Origin: Rhizobium sp. Root1212
Lineage (GTDB): Bacteria; Pseudomonadota; Alphaproteobacteria; Rhizobiales; Rhizobiaceae
DNA length: 64,000 bases
Direction of reading: 5' to 3'
Assembly: GCF_001424985.1 (NCBI RefSeq)
Contig: NZ_LMDA01000026.1
Coordinates: 1 to 64,000 of the forward strand
A program made the position numbers and the translations under genes. The notes under the pieces were generated by a model that worked only from the letters and a program-made list of their open reading frames with translations, was not told where the DNA came from and searched no databases. Below, piece after piece: positions 24,360 through 33,254 of this stretch (positions within the stretch are counted from its first letter, which is position 1; each line of letters opens with the position of its first letter).

Positions 24360-25460
24360 ATGTCTGCTGCCCCGTTTCCCGCGCCCGATTGCGCCGACCG
24401 CGCCTGGGCGCGCCATGCCATCGGTATTCTGGAAGGCGACGCCCGCCGCTCGGCCGATACGCATCTCGTCAATCCCGTCTTCAAGGGGCTGAAGGGCATC
24501 TCGGTCTATCTCAAGGATGAGAGCACCCACCCGACCGGCAGCCTCAAGCATCGCCTTGCCCGCTCCCTGTTCCTCTACGGCATCTGCAACGGGCGGATCA
24601 GCAAGGGCACGACGCTGGTGGAAGCCTCGTCCGGTTCCACCGCCGTCTCCGAAGCCTATTTCGCCAACCTGCTCGGCCTGCCCTTCATCGCGGTCATGAC
24701 ACGCAGCACCAGCAAGACGAAGATCGACGTGATCGAACGTTTTGGCGGCCGCTGTGCCTTCGTCGATCGCCCGGTCGAGGTCTACGAGACCGCCGCCCGC
24801 ATCGCGGCGGAAACGAACGGCCATTACCTCGATCAGTTCACCAATGCCGAGCGGGCCACCGACTGGCGCGGCAACAACAACATCGCCGAAAGCATTTTTG
24901 GCCAACTGGAGCGCGAGGCGCATCCGGTGCCGAGCTGGGTGATCATGGGTGCCGGCACCGGCGGCACCTCGGCCACCATCGGCCGCTATATTCGCTACCG
25001 CAACCTTGCGACCCGGCTCTGCGTGACCGATGTCGAAAACTCGGTGTTTTACGACGCCTGGAAGAACGGCGATGCGGAAACGACCTGCACCACGCCGTCG
25101 CGCATCGAAGGCGTCGGCCGGCCGCGCGTCGAGCCGTCCTTCATCCCGACGGTCATCGATCACATGATCAAGGTGCCGGATGCGGCCTCGATTGCTGCAG
25201 CCCACGTGCTGTCCGACCGGCTGTTCCGCCGGGTCGGCGCGTCGACGGGCACGAATTTCTTCGGGCTGCTGTCGATTGCCGACAGCATGATGAAGGAAGG
25301 CCGCGAGGGTTCGCTGGTGACGCTGATCTGCGACAGCGGCGACCGCTATGCCGGCACCTATTTCAATCCGGACTGGCTGGCCCAGAACGGCATCGATATC
25401 GACCCCTGGCGCCGCACCATCGAGACGTTTTTGGATACGGGAACGTTCGAGCTGGCTTGA
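24360..25460 (+). CDS. PLP-dependent cysteine synthase-fold enzyme, L-cysteine desulfhydrase (Cds1-like)
   Basis: A 366-aa fold-type II PLP enzyme. The Schiff-base lysine is Lys63 in [19 protein letters not shown] is the substrate loop and [12 protein letters not shown] binds the PLP phosphate. The whole resembles Cds1 of mycobacteria, which splits L-cysteine to pyruvate, sulfide and ammonia, rather than CysK or CysM. I chose the ATG at 24360 with GGTGAGG upstream; a TTG six bases earlier is possible. It would complete a route that ends in pyruvate, and the RidA before it would deal with the aminoacrylate intermediate. Cysteine synthase activity cannot be excluded. Confidence 0.82.
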   Translation: MSAAPFPAPDCADRAWARHAIGILEGDARRSADTHLVNPVFKGLKGISVYLKDESTHPTGSLKHRLARSLFLYGICNGRISKGTTLVEASSGSTAVSEAYFANLLGLPFIAVMTRSTSKTKIDVIERFGGRCAFVDRPVEVYETAARIAAETNGHYLDQFTNAERATDWRGNNNIAESIFGQLEREAHPVPSWVIMGAGTGGTSATIGRYIRYRNLATRLCVTDVENSVFYDAWKNGDAETTCTTPSRIEGVGRPRVEPSFIPTVIDHMIKVPDAASIAAAHVLSDRLFRRVGASTGTNFFGLLSIADSMMKEGREGSLVTLICDSGDRYAGTYFNPDWLAQNGIDIDPWRRTIETFLDTGTFELA

Positions 25461-25479
25461 TTTCGAGTGTGCTGCTTTT

Positions 25480-25606
25480 ACCCCCCTCTGCCCTGTCGGG
25501 CATCTCCCCTCAAGGGGGGAGATCAGCAGGTGGCGGCCTCTCGGCCCAATCTCCCCCCTTGAGGGGGAGATGTCAGCGCAGCTGACAGAGGGGGGTGCGG
25601 CGGCAA
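25480..25606. repeat. Large palindromic intergenic repeat, family B, copy 1
   Basis: ACCCCCCTCTG (25480-25490) and CAGAGGGGGGT (25586-25596) are perfect 11-bp terminal inverted repeats. Internal blocks include TCTCCCCTCAAGGGGGGAGA and its kin AATCTCCCCCCTTGAGGGG. A tail GCGGCAAA continues to about 25606. A second copy is at 48772-48898 and a partial tail at 53675-53695. It fills the gap between the cysteine gene and the convergent LysR gene. Confidence 0.85.
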
Positions 25607-25639
25607 ACTCAGAGTATGCCTATAGGGCCGCTTTCGGTC

Positions 25640-26578
25640 CTACCCACCACGCGGCATGCGCACGCTCTTCGTGATCGCCTCGGCGAGCGTTTCCGCAGCC
25701 CGCGACGGTTTGTTGCGGGGGTAGGCGATGTGGAAGAGATCCTGGAAGATCATGCGTTCGGGGGCAAGCACGCGCAGCCGCCCGGTGCGGACCCATTCGT
25801 CGGCGTAGTGATCCGGCAGGAAGCCGATATAGGCGCCGGATAGCAGCAGCAGCAACGTGCCCTCCATGTGTGGCGTCGAGGCCGCCCAGGTGAAGTTCAC
25901 GCCGCAGATCGTCTCGTTCAGCATATAGGTGCGGCCGGCGAAGGACTGGGTTTCGAGAAGCGCGTCGGTGATATCGGCATCGGGGCGGGCAAAGAGCGGG
26001 TGGCCCTCGGCGCAGTAGAGTTTCTGCACCTCGGAAAACACCGGCTGGCTGCGGAAATTCGGCATGACGCTGCCGACCGAGGGCATCAGCACCACCTGAT
26101 AGGAGCCGTTCAACAGCCCCTGATGCAGCACCTGCGGCGCCGCGACATCGATTTCCAGATGCACGCGCGTCGCTTTCGCATGGAAGCTGGCGAGCGCGCC
26201 CTGAAGATCGAGGTCGCGATTGGTGATCATCGCATCGACGGTGCCGAAGCTCAGATTGCCCGTCAGCTCCCCCTGCGCCTCGCCTATGCGGCTCTGGAAC
26301 TGCTCCATCGAGCCGAAGAGTTCCAGCGCCGCATTGTAGACGAGCCGACCCTCGTCCGTCAGCAGGAAGCCGCCGCGGCCCCGGCTGCACAGGCGAAGCG
26401 CTAGCCGCTCCTCCAGATGCCGCATATGGGTGGAAATCGTCGCCTGCGTCATGCCGAGCGCCGATTGCGCGGCGGAAAAGCCGCCATGCTGCACCACCGA
26501 CGCGAAGACGCGCAGCAGCCGAAGCTCGGCATCGCCGAGCGACAGATTGAGGACGCGATGCCGGACCTTGTTGATCAT
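25640..26578 (-). CDS. LysR family regulator of the divergent ureohydrolase cluster
   Basis: A 312-aa LysR protein. The N-terminal HTH is FSAAQSALGMTQATISTHMRHLE (about residues 34-56), followed by an effector domain starting LTGNLSFGTVDAMI. It is divergent from the agmatinase-family gene at 26672 with a 93-bp gap containing an inverted repeat. It probably activates that operon in response to its substrate. A run of Arg/Gly after the HTH (CSRGRGGFLL) is a slightly unusual linker. Confidence 0.88.
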   Translation of the reverse strand: MINKVRHRVLNLSLGDAELRLLRVFASVVQHGGFSAAQSALGMTQATISTHMRHLEERLALRLCSRGRGGFLLTDEGRLVYNAALELFGSMEQFQSRIGEAQGELTGNLSFGTVDAMITNRDLDLQGALASFHAKATRVHLEIDVAAPQVLHQGLLNGSYQVVLMPSVGSVMPNFRSQPVFSEVQKLYCAEGHPLFARPDADITDALLETQSFAGRTYMLNETICGVNFTWAASTPHMEGTLLLLLSGAYIGFLPDHYADEWVRTGRLRVLAPERMIFQDLFHIAYPRNKPSRAAETLAEAITKSVRMPRGG

Positions 26579-26589
26579 TCATTGATTAA

Positions 26590-26607
26590 TGCATAAGTGA
26601 ACATGCA
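26590..26607. promoter_or_regulatory. Candidate LysR operator TGCAT-N8-ATGCA
   Basis: An AT-rich interrupted palindrome in the divergent gap between the LysR gene and the ureohydrolase gene, with the flanks TTAA and ATCAT extending partial symmetry. It fits the T-N11-A style of LysR sites loosely. Confidence 0.4.
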
Positions 26608-26671
26608 ATCATAGATGCTTTTAAATGTTTTGGTCTTTGGCACACTTCCTTCCACTTTTGGAGGAGGGCAC

Positions 26672-27649
26672 ATGACCAGCAATTCCTATGAAACCGGACG
26701 TTTGAACCTGCCGTTCGTCGGCATCTGCACCTTCGGCAAATATCCCTACCAGCCGGATTGGGACAAGATCGACGCCGACGTGGCGATCCTCGGCGCGCCC
26801 TTCGACTGCGGCACCCAGTGGCGCGCCGGCACCCGCTTCGGGCCGCGCTCGATCCGCGAGGCCTCCACCCTGTTCTCCTTCGGCCACGGCGGCGCTTACG
26901 ACCACGAGGACGACGTCACCTATCTGCCGAGCGGCGAGGTCTCCATTGTCGATATCGGCGATGCCGACATCGTTCATACCGACACGATGAAGAGCCATGC
27001 CAATATCGAATTCGGCGTGCGCAAGATATTGGAAGCCGGCGCCTTGCCGGTGGTGCTCGGCGGCGACCATTCCGTCAACATCCCCTGCGTCAACGCCTTT
27101 GCCGAGGATTGCGAAAAGAACGGCCCGATCCACATCGTCCAGATCGACGCCCATCTCGATTTCGTCGACGAGCGCCATGGCGTGCGCTACGGCCACGGCA
27201 ACCCGATGCGCCGTGCGGCGGAAAAGCCCTATGTCAGCGGCCTGTCGCAACTCGGTATCCGCAACGTCTCCTCGACCGCCAAGGAAGGTTATGAGGACGC
27301 CCGCCGCATGGGCTCCGACATTCTCTCCGTCCGCCAGATCCGGGCGCTGGGCACCGAAGGCGTGGTGGACCGCATTCCCGCCGGCGCACGCTATTACGTC
27401 ACCATCGACATCGACGGTTTCGATCCGTCGATTGCGCCGGGCACCGGCACGCCGTCGCATGGCGGCTTCATCTATTACGAGGTGCTGGAAATCCTGGCGG
27501 CGCTGGCCAAACGTGGCGATATCGTCGGCATCGATCTGGTCGAGGTCGCACCGGATTACGACCACACCGGCGGCACCGCGATTCTGGCAGCGCAGGTTCT
27601 GATGAACCTCATCGGCCGCGTCATCGATGCGAGAGCCGAAAAGCGCTGA
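26672..27649 (+). CDS. Agmatinase/ureohydrolase family protein
   Basis: A 325-aa binuclear-metal ureohydrolase. Ligand motifs are complete: GGDHS (His133), DAHLDF (Asp159, His161, Asp163) and the late IDIDGFDPSIAPGTGTP. It hydrolyses a guanidino compound to urea and an amine. Agmatine, 4-guanidinobutyrate, 3-guanidinopropionate or guanidine itself are all possible; the motifs do not separate them. GGAGGAGGG precedes the ATG. It leads an operon with an aldehyde dehydrogenase, an NCS1 permease and a GMC dehydrogenase, which fits breakdown of a guanidino alcohol or amine. Confidence 0.88.
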   Translation: MTSNSYETGRLNLPFVGICTFGKYPYQPDWDKIDADVAILGAPFDCGTQWRAGTRFGPRSIREASTLFSFGHGGAYDHEDDVTYLPSGEVSIVDIGDADIVHTDTMKSHANIEFGVRKILEAGALPVVLGGDHSVNIPCVNAFAEDCEKNGPIHIVQIDAHLDFVDERHGVRYGHGNPMRRAAEKPYVSGLSQLGIRNVSSTAKEGYEDARRMGSDILSVRQIRALGTEGVVDRIPAGARYYVTIDIDGFDPSIAPGTGTPSHGGFIYYEVLEILAALAKRGDIVGIDLVEVAPDYDHTGGTAILAAQVLMNLIGRVIDARAEKR

Positions 27650-27704
27650 TCGAAGACCCCGCAAGGGCCGGTACGCCTGCGGCGGCCGACGAGGAGGAAA
27701 CACC

Positions 27705-29213
27705 ATGGACGCAACCGTCCGCAATTATCTCGATCAATACGGCGTCAGCGATGCGACCCGGCGGTTTCTGCAAAAGCCGCAAAAGATGTTCATCGGCGGT
27801 AACTGGGTCGATAGCAGCAACGGCGCGACCTTCGACATTTTCGAGCCCTCCACCGGCGGCCTGATCACCCGTGGCCCTTCCGGCACGACGGACGATCTCG
27901 ACCGGGCCGTTGCGGCCGCTCGTGCCCAATTCGACGGCGGTGAATGGCGTCGCCTGAAGCCGCTTGAGCGTGAGCGCATGCTGCATCGCCTTGCCGATCT
28001 CCTCGAAACCCATGCCGACGAGCTGGCCGAGATCGAAGCGATCGATATGGGCAAGTCGGTGACCTTTGCCCGTGAGATCGATATCCAGGGCACGATCGAT
28101 ACCTTCCGCTATTTCGCGGGCTGGCCGACCAAGCTGCACGGCCGCACCGTCGAGCCGTCCATCCCCGGCAATTATCTCGCCTATACCCGCAAGGAACCGC
28201 TCGGCGTCGTCGCCGCCATCGTGCCGTGGAATTTTCCGCTGCAGACCATGGCATGGAAGCTTGCGGCGGCACTGGCAGCCGGCTGTACCGTTATCGTCAA
28301 GCCGGCGGAACTGACCTCGCTTTCCACCCTGCGCTTTGCCGAACTGGTCGAGGAAGCCGGCATTCCCGCCGGCGTCGTCAATATCGTCACCGGCAAGGGC
28401 AGCGTCATCGGCGCGGCCATGTCGACCCACCCCGGCATCAACAAGGTCACCTTCACCGGCTCGACGCCGGTCGGGCAGGAAGTCGGCCGCACGGCCGTCA
28501 GCAATCTGAAGCACGTGACGCTGGAACTCGGCGGCAAATCGCCGGTGCTGGTGCTCGACGACGCCGATCTGACGAGCGCTGCCCGCGCCGTGGCAAACGG
28601 CGTGTTCTTCAATTCGGGGCAGGTCTGCGATGCCGGCACCCGCGTCTATATCCAGCGCTCGGTGCATGACGCCTTCCTCGAAGAGCTGATCGCCGTCACC
28701 CGCGAACTGAAGATGGCGCCGGGCCTCGACCGCGATTGCTACATCGGCCCGATGGTCTCGGCCCAGCAGAAGAAGGTCGTCGCCGGCTATATCGAGTCCG
28801 GTGTGCGCGAGGGTGCGAAGCTCGTCCATGGGGGGAAAAATCTCGAAGGTCCGGGCCATTTCATCGAGCCCGCGATCTTCGCCCATTGCACGCCGGACAT
28901 GAGCATCGTGCGCGAGGAAATCTTCGGGCCGGTGCTGGTCACCAGCCCCTTCGATACGCTTGAGGAAGCGGTTGCGCTGGCAAACGACACGCCCTTCGGC
29001 CTCGCTGCCGCGATCTATTCCAACGATCTCGCCCGCGTGCACACGCTGATCCCGCAGCTGCACGCGGGCTCCGTCTACGTCAATGCGCACAGCACCATCG
29101 ATCCCTCCATGCCCTTCGGCGGCTTCAAGGATTCCGGCTTCGGCAAGGACCTAGGGCCAGAACAGCTCGATTATCTGATGGAGACCAAGGCGGTGTGGAT
29201 CACGCTGCCGTAA
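27705..29213 (+). CDS. NAD-dependent aldehyde dehydrogenase
   Basis: A 502-aa aldehyde dehydrogenase. Asn176 in VPWNFP, FTGSTPVG, Glu274 in ELGGKSP and catalytic Cys308 in GQVCDAGTR are present; EEIFGPV and PFGGFKDSGFGKDLG close the fold. It resembles betaine aldehyde and 4-aminobutyraldehyde/guanidinobutyraldehyde dehydrogenases. The gap of 55 bp to the ureohydrolase and the strong GAGGAGGAAA site suggest cotranscription. With the GMC dehydrogenase downstream it would oxidise an alcohol to an acid in two steps. Confidence 0.87.
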   Translation: MDATVRNYLDQYGVSDATRRFLQKPQKMFIGGNWVDSSNGATFDIFEPSTGGLITRGPSGTTDDLDRAVAAARAQFDGGEWRRLKPLERERMLHRLADLLETHADELAEIEAIDMGKSVTFAREIDIQGTIDTFRYFAGWPTKLHGRTVEPSIPGNYLAYTRKEPLGVVAAIVPWNFPLQTMAWKLAAALAAGCTVIVKPAELTSLSTLRFAELVEEAGIPAGVVNIVTGKGSVIGAAMSTHPGINKVTFTGSTPVGQEVGRTAVSNLKHVTLELGGKSPVLVLDDADLTSAARAVANGVFFNSGQVCDAGTRVYIQRSVHDAFLEELIAVTRELKMAPGLDRDCYIGPMVSAQQKKVVAGYIESGVREGAKLVHGGKNLEGPGHFIEPAIFAHCTPDMSIVREEIFGPVLVTSPFDTLEEAVALANDTPFGLAAAIYSNDLARVHTLIPQLHAGSVYVNAHSTIDPSMPFGGFKDSGFGKDLGPEQLDYLMETKAVWITLP

Positions 29214-29225
29214 GCCCTGCCGGCC

Positions 29226-29241
29226 GCCGCCCATGGGCGGC
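29226..29241. promoter_or_regulatory. Perfect 16-nt palindrome between operon genes
   Basis: GCCGCCCATGGGCGGC lies 13 bp after the aldehyde dehydrogenase stop, in the 111-bp gap before the 55-aa gene. There is no T-tract, so it is more likely an intercistronic RNA hairpin or a protein site than a terminator. Confidence 0.4.
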
Positions 29242-29324
29242 CGCGTCACGACCACCGGCGGCCGATGGAGCCGCCTTTCGTCGCGGAAAGACGCCGAAGG
29301 CGCGACGCGACAGGGGAACCGAAC

Positions 29325-29492
29325 ATGGAAAACGATATCGCCTGGCAGAACGAACTGGGACGCCGCGCCCGCATCTATGAAGACATCGAGACGGGTCACC
29401 GCTTCGAAGGCACGATGACCGTCATCGACTATGCCGGCATGGCCGCGCTGATGCTCGTGCTGGTCCTCGGCTTCTGGATCTGGGGGGCTTGA
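29325..29492 (+). CDS. Small single-span membrane protein associated with an NCS1 permease
   Basis: A 55-aa protein not assigned to any family I know. The first 32 residues are charged (MENDIAWQNELGRRARIYED), and the last 20 or so form one hydrophobic helix (AGMAALMLVLVLGFWIW). The ATG is preceded by GGGGAACC, a modest ribosome-binding site. Its stop lies one base before the start of the permease gene, so they are translated together. It looks like an accessory subunit or folding partner of the transporter. Confidence 0.75.
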   Translation: MENDIAWQNELGRRARIYEDIETGHRFEGTMTVIDYAGMAALMLVLVLGFWIWGA

Positions 29493-29493
29493 G

Positions 29494-30957
29494 ATGACCG
29501 ATCACGTCGCCACCGGCGGGCTTGCCGCCGCAGAAATCCAGGGGCAGGAAGCCTCCGCCAATCGCGCCGCCGCCGAACGCGGCGATGCGCCGCTTTTGCC
29601 CTCCGAACGCCTCTGGGGCTTCTGGGAATTCACCTATGCCAATTCGGCGCTTGCCATCGCCACCTGGGCCTTTCTCATCGGCGGCGCCGTCGGCCTGTTC
29701 GTCGGGCCGAAGGAAGGCATCGCCGCCATCATCATCGGCAATATCGTCGGCGTCGTGCTGACGGCGCTATCCACCACGCCGCTTGCCGGCCGCTACGGCA
29801 TCGAGCAGTTCGTCGCCCTGCGCAGCCAGTTCGGCTATAACGGCAGCCGCCTCGTCTATATCCTGGCCGTGGTGGTGCTCACCATGGGCTGGCTTGCCGT
29901 CCTGGCCATGATGTTCGGCCGCTCGATCGATGGGCTCACGGCGCTCAGCGCCGGCGAGGCCGCCAATCCGACAGGCATCAAGATGATCATCGCCGCCGTC
30001 GGCGCCATCCTCGTCACCTGGTTCATCGTCGCCAAGGGGCCGACCTCGATCAAGTTCTTCAACATGGTCGTGTCGCCGGCGCTGGTGATCCTGATGATCG
30101 TCATGCTCTACCTCATCCTCCAGCACCGCTCCTTCTCCGAGCTGCTGGCGATGCCGGCGCTTTCCCCGCCGTTCGAGGACAACACGCTCAATTTCATCAT
30201 CGCCATCGAAGTGAACCTTGCCGCCGGCTTCTCCTGGTGGCCCTATATCGGCAACCTCGCCCGCCTGACCAAGAACGAGCGCACCGCCTTCTGGCCGAAT
30301 GTCGTCGGCATCTTCGGCGCCGCAGCTCTCGGCGAAATCGTCGGCCTGCTCGCCGCCGTCGCACTCGGCGACAGCGACCCGACGATCTGGATGACCAAGA
30401 TCGCCGGTCCGATCATCGGCATCATCGCGCTGCTCTTCGTCGCCTTCGCCAACATGACCTCGATGGCCAACATCCTCTACACCTCCATCGTGGGCTTGAG
30501 GCAGGTGGGAACGGCGTCGATCCGGGCCATTTCCTGGGGGGCGATCCTGTTCCTGTTCTGCGTCATCCCGCTCGGCCTCGTTGTTTTCTATCCGCAGATG
30601 TATGACGGCTTCTTCATCTTCCTCGTCTGGACTTCGGCGCTCAATTCCGCGCTCGCCGGCATCGGCATTGCCGATTACTTCTTCCTGCGCGGCCAGAAGC
30701 TCGACATGCGCAGCCTACATGCCCCGCAGGAAAACGGTCCCTACCGTTTCTGGGGCGGCTTCAATCCCATCGGCCTCTTCGCGCTGGCTGTCGGCTTCGG
30801 CGTCTACGTGCTGGTCTTCAATCCGCAGACGCTCGAGAGCCTACCGATCTTCAAATACATCACCGCCTCCGTGCCGTCCTGCCTTGCGGCCGGCACGGTC
30901 CACTATGTCCTGACCCGGTTGTTCGCCCGCGGGCGCGGCTGGGGCCTTTATCCGTAA
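29494..30957 (+). CDS. NCS1-family (purine/cytosine permease-type) transporter
   Basis: A 487-aa inner-membrane protein with about 12 spans. [21 protein letters not shown] near residues 38-58 and [21 protein letters not shown] near residues 240-260 are the NCS1 signatures in spans 1 and 6. NCS1 proteins take up nucleobases, hydantoins, allantoin, vitamins or small guanidino/ureido compounds with sodium or protons. Position between a ureohydrolase/aldehyde dehydrogenase pair and a GMC dehydrogenase suggests that it imports the pathway substrate. The specific substrate is not predicted. Confidence 0.87.
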   Translation: MTDHVATGGLAAAEIQGQEASANRAAAERGDAPLLPSERLWGFWEFTYANSALAIATWAFLIGGAVGLFVGPKEGIAAIIIGNIVGVVLTALSTTPLAGRYGIEQFVALRSQFGYNGSRLVYILAVVVLTMGWLAVLAMMFGRSIDGLTALSAGEAANPTGIKMIIAAVGAILVTWFIVAKGPTSIKFFNMVVSPALVILMIVMLYLILQHRSFSELLAMPALSPPFEDNTLNFIIAIEVNLAAGFSWWPYIGNLARLTKNERTAFWPNVVGIFGAAALGEIVGLLAAVALGDSDPTIWMTKIAGPIIGIIALLFVAFANMTSMANILYTSIVGLRQVGTASIRAISWGAILFLFCVIPLGLVVFYPQMYDGFFIFLVWTSALNSALAGIGIADYFFLRGQKLDMRSLHAPQENGPYRFWGGFNPIGLFALAVGFGVYVLVFNPQTLESLPIFKYITASVPSCLAAGTVHYVLTRLFARGRGWGLYP

Positions 30958-30973
30958 CATCGGGATATCAGCC

Positions 30974-32659
30974 ATGAGCGAGACCTACGACTACATCATC
31001 ATCGGTGCCGGATCGGCCGGCTGCGTGCTTGCCAACCGTCTTTCGGAAGATCCGGCGACCAAGGTCCTGGTGCTCGAATATGGCGGCAGCGACAAGTCGA
31101 TCTTCATCCAGATGCCGACGGCGCTGTCCATTCCGATGAACGGCACCAAGTACAATTGGAAATACATGACCCTGCCGGAGCCGGGCCTCGACGGCCGGCA
31201 GGTCCATTGCCCGCGCGGCAAGGTCATCGGCGGTTCCTCCTCGATCAACGGGCTCGTCTATATGCGTGGCCATGCCCGCGATTTCGACGAGTGGGAGGAG
31301 CTGGGCGCACGCGGCTGGCGCTATGCCAATTGCCTGCCCTATTTCCAGCGCGCCGAAAGCTGGCAGGACGGCGGCGACGCCTATCGCGGATCGACCGGCC
31401 CGCTCGCCACCAATGCCGGCAACAAGATGAAGAACCCGCTTTACGGGGCCTTCGTCGATGCCGGCCGCGAGGCGGGCTATATCACTACCGAAGACCCGAA
31501 CGGTCATATGCAGGAGGGTTTCGGCCCGATGCACATGACCGTCAAGGACGGGGTGCGCTGGTCGACGGCCAATGCCTACCTGAAGCCGGCGATGAGCCGG
31601 CCGAACCTCACCGTCATCACCCACGCCATGACGCGGCGGGTGGTGCTGGAAGGCAAGCGCGCCGTCGGTGTCGAATATGAACTCGGCGGCGAACGCATCG
31701 TGGCGAAGGCGAGCCGCGAGGTGTTGATCTCCTCCGGCCCGATCGGCTCGCCGCACCTGCTGCAGCGCTCCGGCATCGGCCCTGCCGCCGTTTTGAAGAA
31801 GGCCGGCGTCGAGGTGCTTCACGACCTGCCCGGCGTCGGGGAGAACCTGCAGGATCACTCCGAGGTCTATATCCAGTACGCCTGCAAGGAGCCGATCACG
31901 CTCAACGGCAAAATGGGCCTCCTCAGCCGCGCTTTGATCGGGGCGGAATGGCTGTTCTTCAAGAAGGGGCTTTCGGTCTCCAACCATTTCGAGAGCGGTG
32001 GTTTCATCCGTTCCGACGCCTCGCTGCAATGGCCGGATATCCAGTTCCACTTCCTGCCGGCGGCGATGCGCTATGACGGCAAGAAGCCGCTCGACGGCCA
32101 TGGCTTCATGGTGCTGACCGGGCCGAACAAGCCCAAGAGCCGCGGCTATGTGCGCCTGCGCTCGCCGGAGGCGCATGAGCAGCCGGATATCCTGTTCAAC
32201 TATCTCGACCGCGAAGAGGATCGCGAAGGCTTCCGCCGCTGCCTGCGGCTCACCCGCGAAATCGTCGCCCAGCCGGCCTTCGACCGCTTCCGCGGCGACG
32301 AGATCGCGCCGGGCAAGGATGTGCGCAGCAATGACGAGATCGATGCCTGGGTGCGCGAGACCATGGAAAGCACCTATCACCCCTGCGGCTCCTGCCGCAT
32401 GGGCGAGGATGACATGGCCGTCGTCGACAGCGAACTGAAGGTGCGCGGCATCGGTGGCCTCAGGGTCATCGACAGCTCGGTCTTCCCGGCCGAGCCCAAC
32501 GCCAACCTCAACGCCCCGACGATCATGCTGGCCGAACGTGGCTCCGACATGGTGCGCGGCAAGCCGCTGCTCGCCGCGTCCAATGCCGAAGTCGGCACTG
32601 CCCCCGGCGTCGGCACGACCCAGCGCAGCGGCAAGCCGCTGCGGGCCTTCCAGCACTGA
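30974..32659 (+). CDS. GMC-family FAD alcohol dehydrogenase (choline dehydrogenase-like)
   Basis: A 561-aa GMC flavoprotein. The FAD-binding [13 protein letters not shown] lies at the N-terminus, [18 protein letters not shown] is the GMC signature 1, and the catalytic His region reads [12 protein letters not shown], with [15 protein letters not shown] near the end. It resembles BetA but has no betB or betI beside it. It starts 17 bp after the permease gene. It probably oxidises a primary alcohol to the aldehyde for the upstream aldehyde dehydrogenase. Confidence 0.87.
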   Translation: MSETYDYIIIGAGSAGCVLANRLSEDPATKVLVLEYGGSDKSIFIQMPTALSIPMNGTKYNWKYMTLPEPGLDGRQVHCPRGKVIGGSSSINGLVYMRGHARDFDEWEELGARGWRYANCLPYFQRAESWQDGGDAYRGSTGPLATNAGNKMKNPLYGAFVDAGREAGYITTEDPNGHMQEGFGPMHMTVKDGVRWSTANAYLKPAMSRPNLTVITHAMTRRVVLEGKRAVGVEYELGGERIVAKASREVLISSGPIGSPHLLQRSGIGPAAVLKKAGVEVLHDLPGVGENLQDHSEVYIQYACKEPITLNGKMGLLSRALIGAEWLFFKKGLSVSNHFESGGFIRSDASLQWPDIQFHFLPAAMRYDGKKPLDGHGFMVLTGPNKPKSRGYVRLRSPEAHEQPDILFNYLDREEDREGFRRCLRLTREIVAQPAFDRFRGDEIAPGKDVRSNDEIDAWVRETMESTYHPCGSCRMGEDDMAVVDSELKVRGIGGLRVIDSSVFPAEPNANLNAPTIMLAERGSDMVRGKPLLAASNAEVGTAPGVGTTQRSGKPLRAFQH

Positions 32660-32734
32660 GGCCGCGATGCTGCGCACGATCGGCTACGTGATTGCCCGGC
32701 GGGATCTGGATGGTCCCGATGGGCGGCAGGATTG

Positions 32735-32758
32735 GGCTCTCCTCATCGAGAGCCTTTT
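32735..32758 (+). terminator. Rho-independent terminator of the ureohydrolase operon
   Basis: GGCTCTC/GAGAGCC with a six-base loop CTCATC followed by TTTT, 76 bp after the GMC dehydrogenase stop. Confidence 0.75.
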
Positions 32759-32791
32759 CCGCCGGCTGGCAGTCGGCCTCGGGCAGGAGCT

Positions 32792-33106
32792 TCAGACCTC
32801 CCGGCTGTCGAAAAGATACATCTGAAAGCCGGAGCCATCCGGCGCAAACAGCCGGCGGTCGGCGGCGGCCGCTTGCCCCTCGGGACTTGCGAAGGCCGTC
32901 CTGATCGCCGCGAGATCGTCGAAATGCAGCGTGCCGATCCGGTGGATATCGGGAAAGCCGGCCGGGGTGGCGATCGGGCCGCGGCTGATCTCGTATTTGC
33001 GCAGGCCCGGCAGCGTTTTCGCCAGCGGCACGTGGATGTCGAAATAATGCCGGTCGAATGCCTCGATATCCTGCGGCGTGCGATAGATCACCATCATTCT
33101 GGCCAT
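32792..33106 (-). CDS. EthD-domain protein
   Basis: A 104-aa dimeric alpha/beta-barrel-type protein beginning MARMMVIYRTPQDIEAFDRHY, with the EthD-like FDRHYFDIHVPLAKTLPGL. EthD proteins assist ring or ether breakdown but most members have no known activity. It is convergent with the GMC dehydrogenase and separated from it by the terminator. The minus-strand leader 33107-33125 includes an AGGAGAACG ribosome-binding site. Confidence 0.82.
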   Translation of the reverse strand: MARMMVIYRTPQDIEAFDRHYFDIHVPLAKTLPGLRKYEISRGPIATPAGFPDIHRIGTLHFDDLAAIRTAFASPEGQAAAADRRLFAPDGSGFQMYLFDSREV

Positions 33107-33254
33107 GGTCGTTCTCCTCGTTTCAGATACGCCAAGGACGATGCGGCGGGCGCAAACGGATCGCGGCCGTCACGTTTTTTTCGGGAAGGGCGTTCAGGCC
33201 GGTGTCAGCCGGGCTTTTTATCCGGGACCGGGGGTTTATCAGAAAGGAATCGAT

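Noticed and set aside
25480-25606. CRISPR array or rho-independent terminator
   Set aside because: Repeats are inverted, not regularly spaced direct repeats, and there are no spacers; the element is too long and has no T-run.
30974-32659. Betaine synthesis operon (betA with betB)
   Set aside because: No betI, choline sulfatase or choline transporter nearby; the aldehyde dehydrogenase is placed with a ureohydrolase and an NCS1 permease instead.
32667-32825. A 52-codon frame after the GMC dehydrogenase
   Set aside because: It runs straight through the terminator hairpin and overlaps the 3' end of the EthD gene; no good ribosome-binding site.
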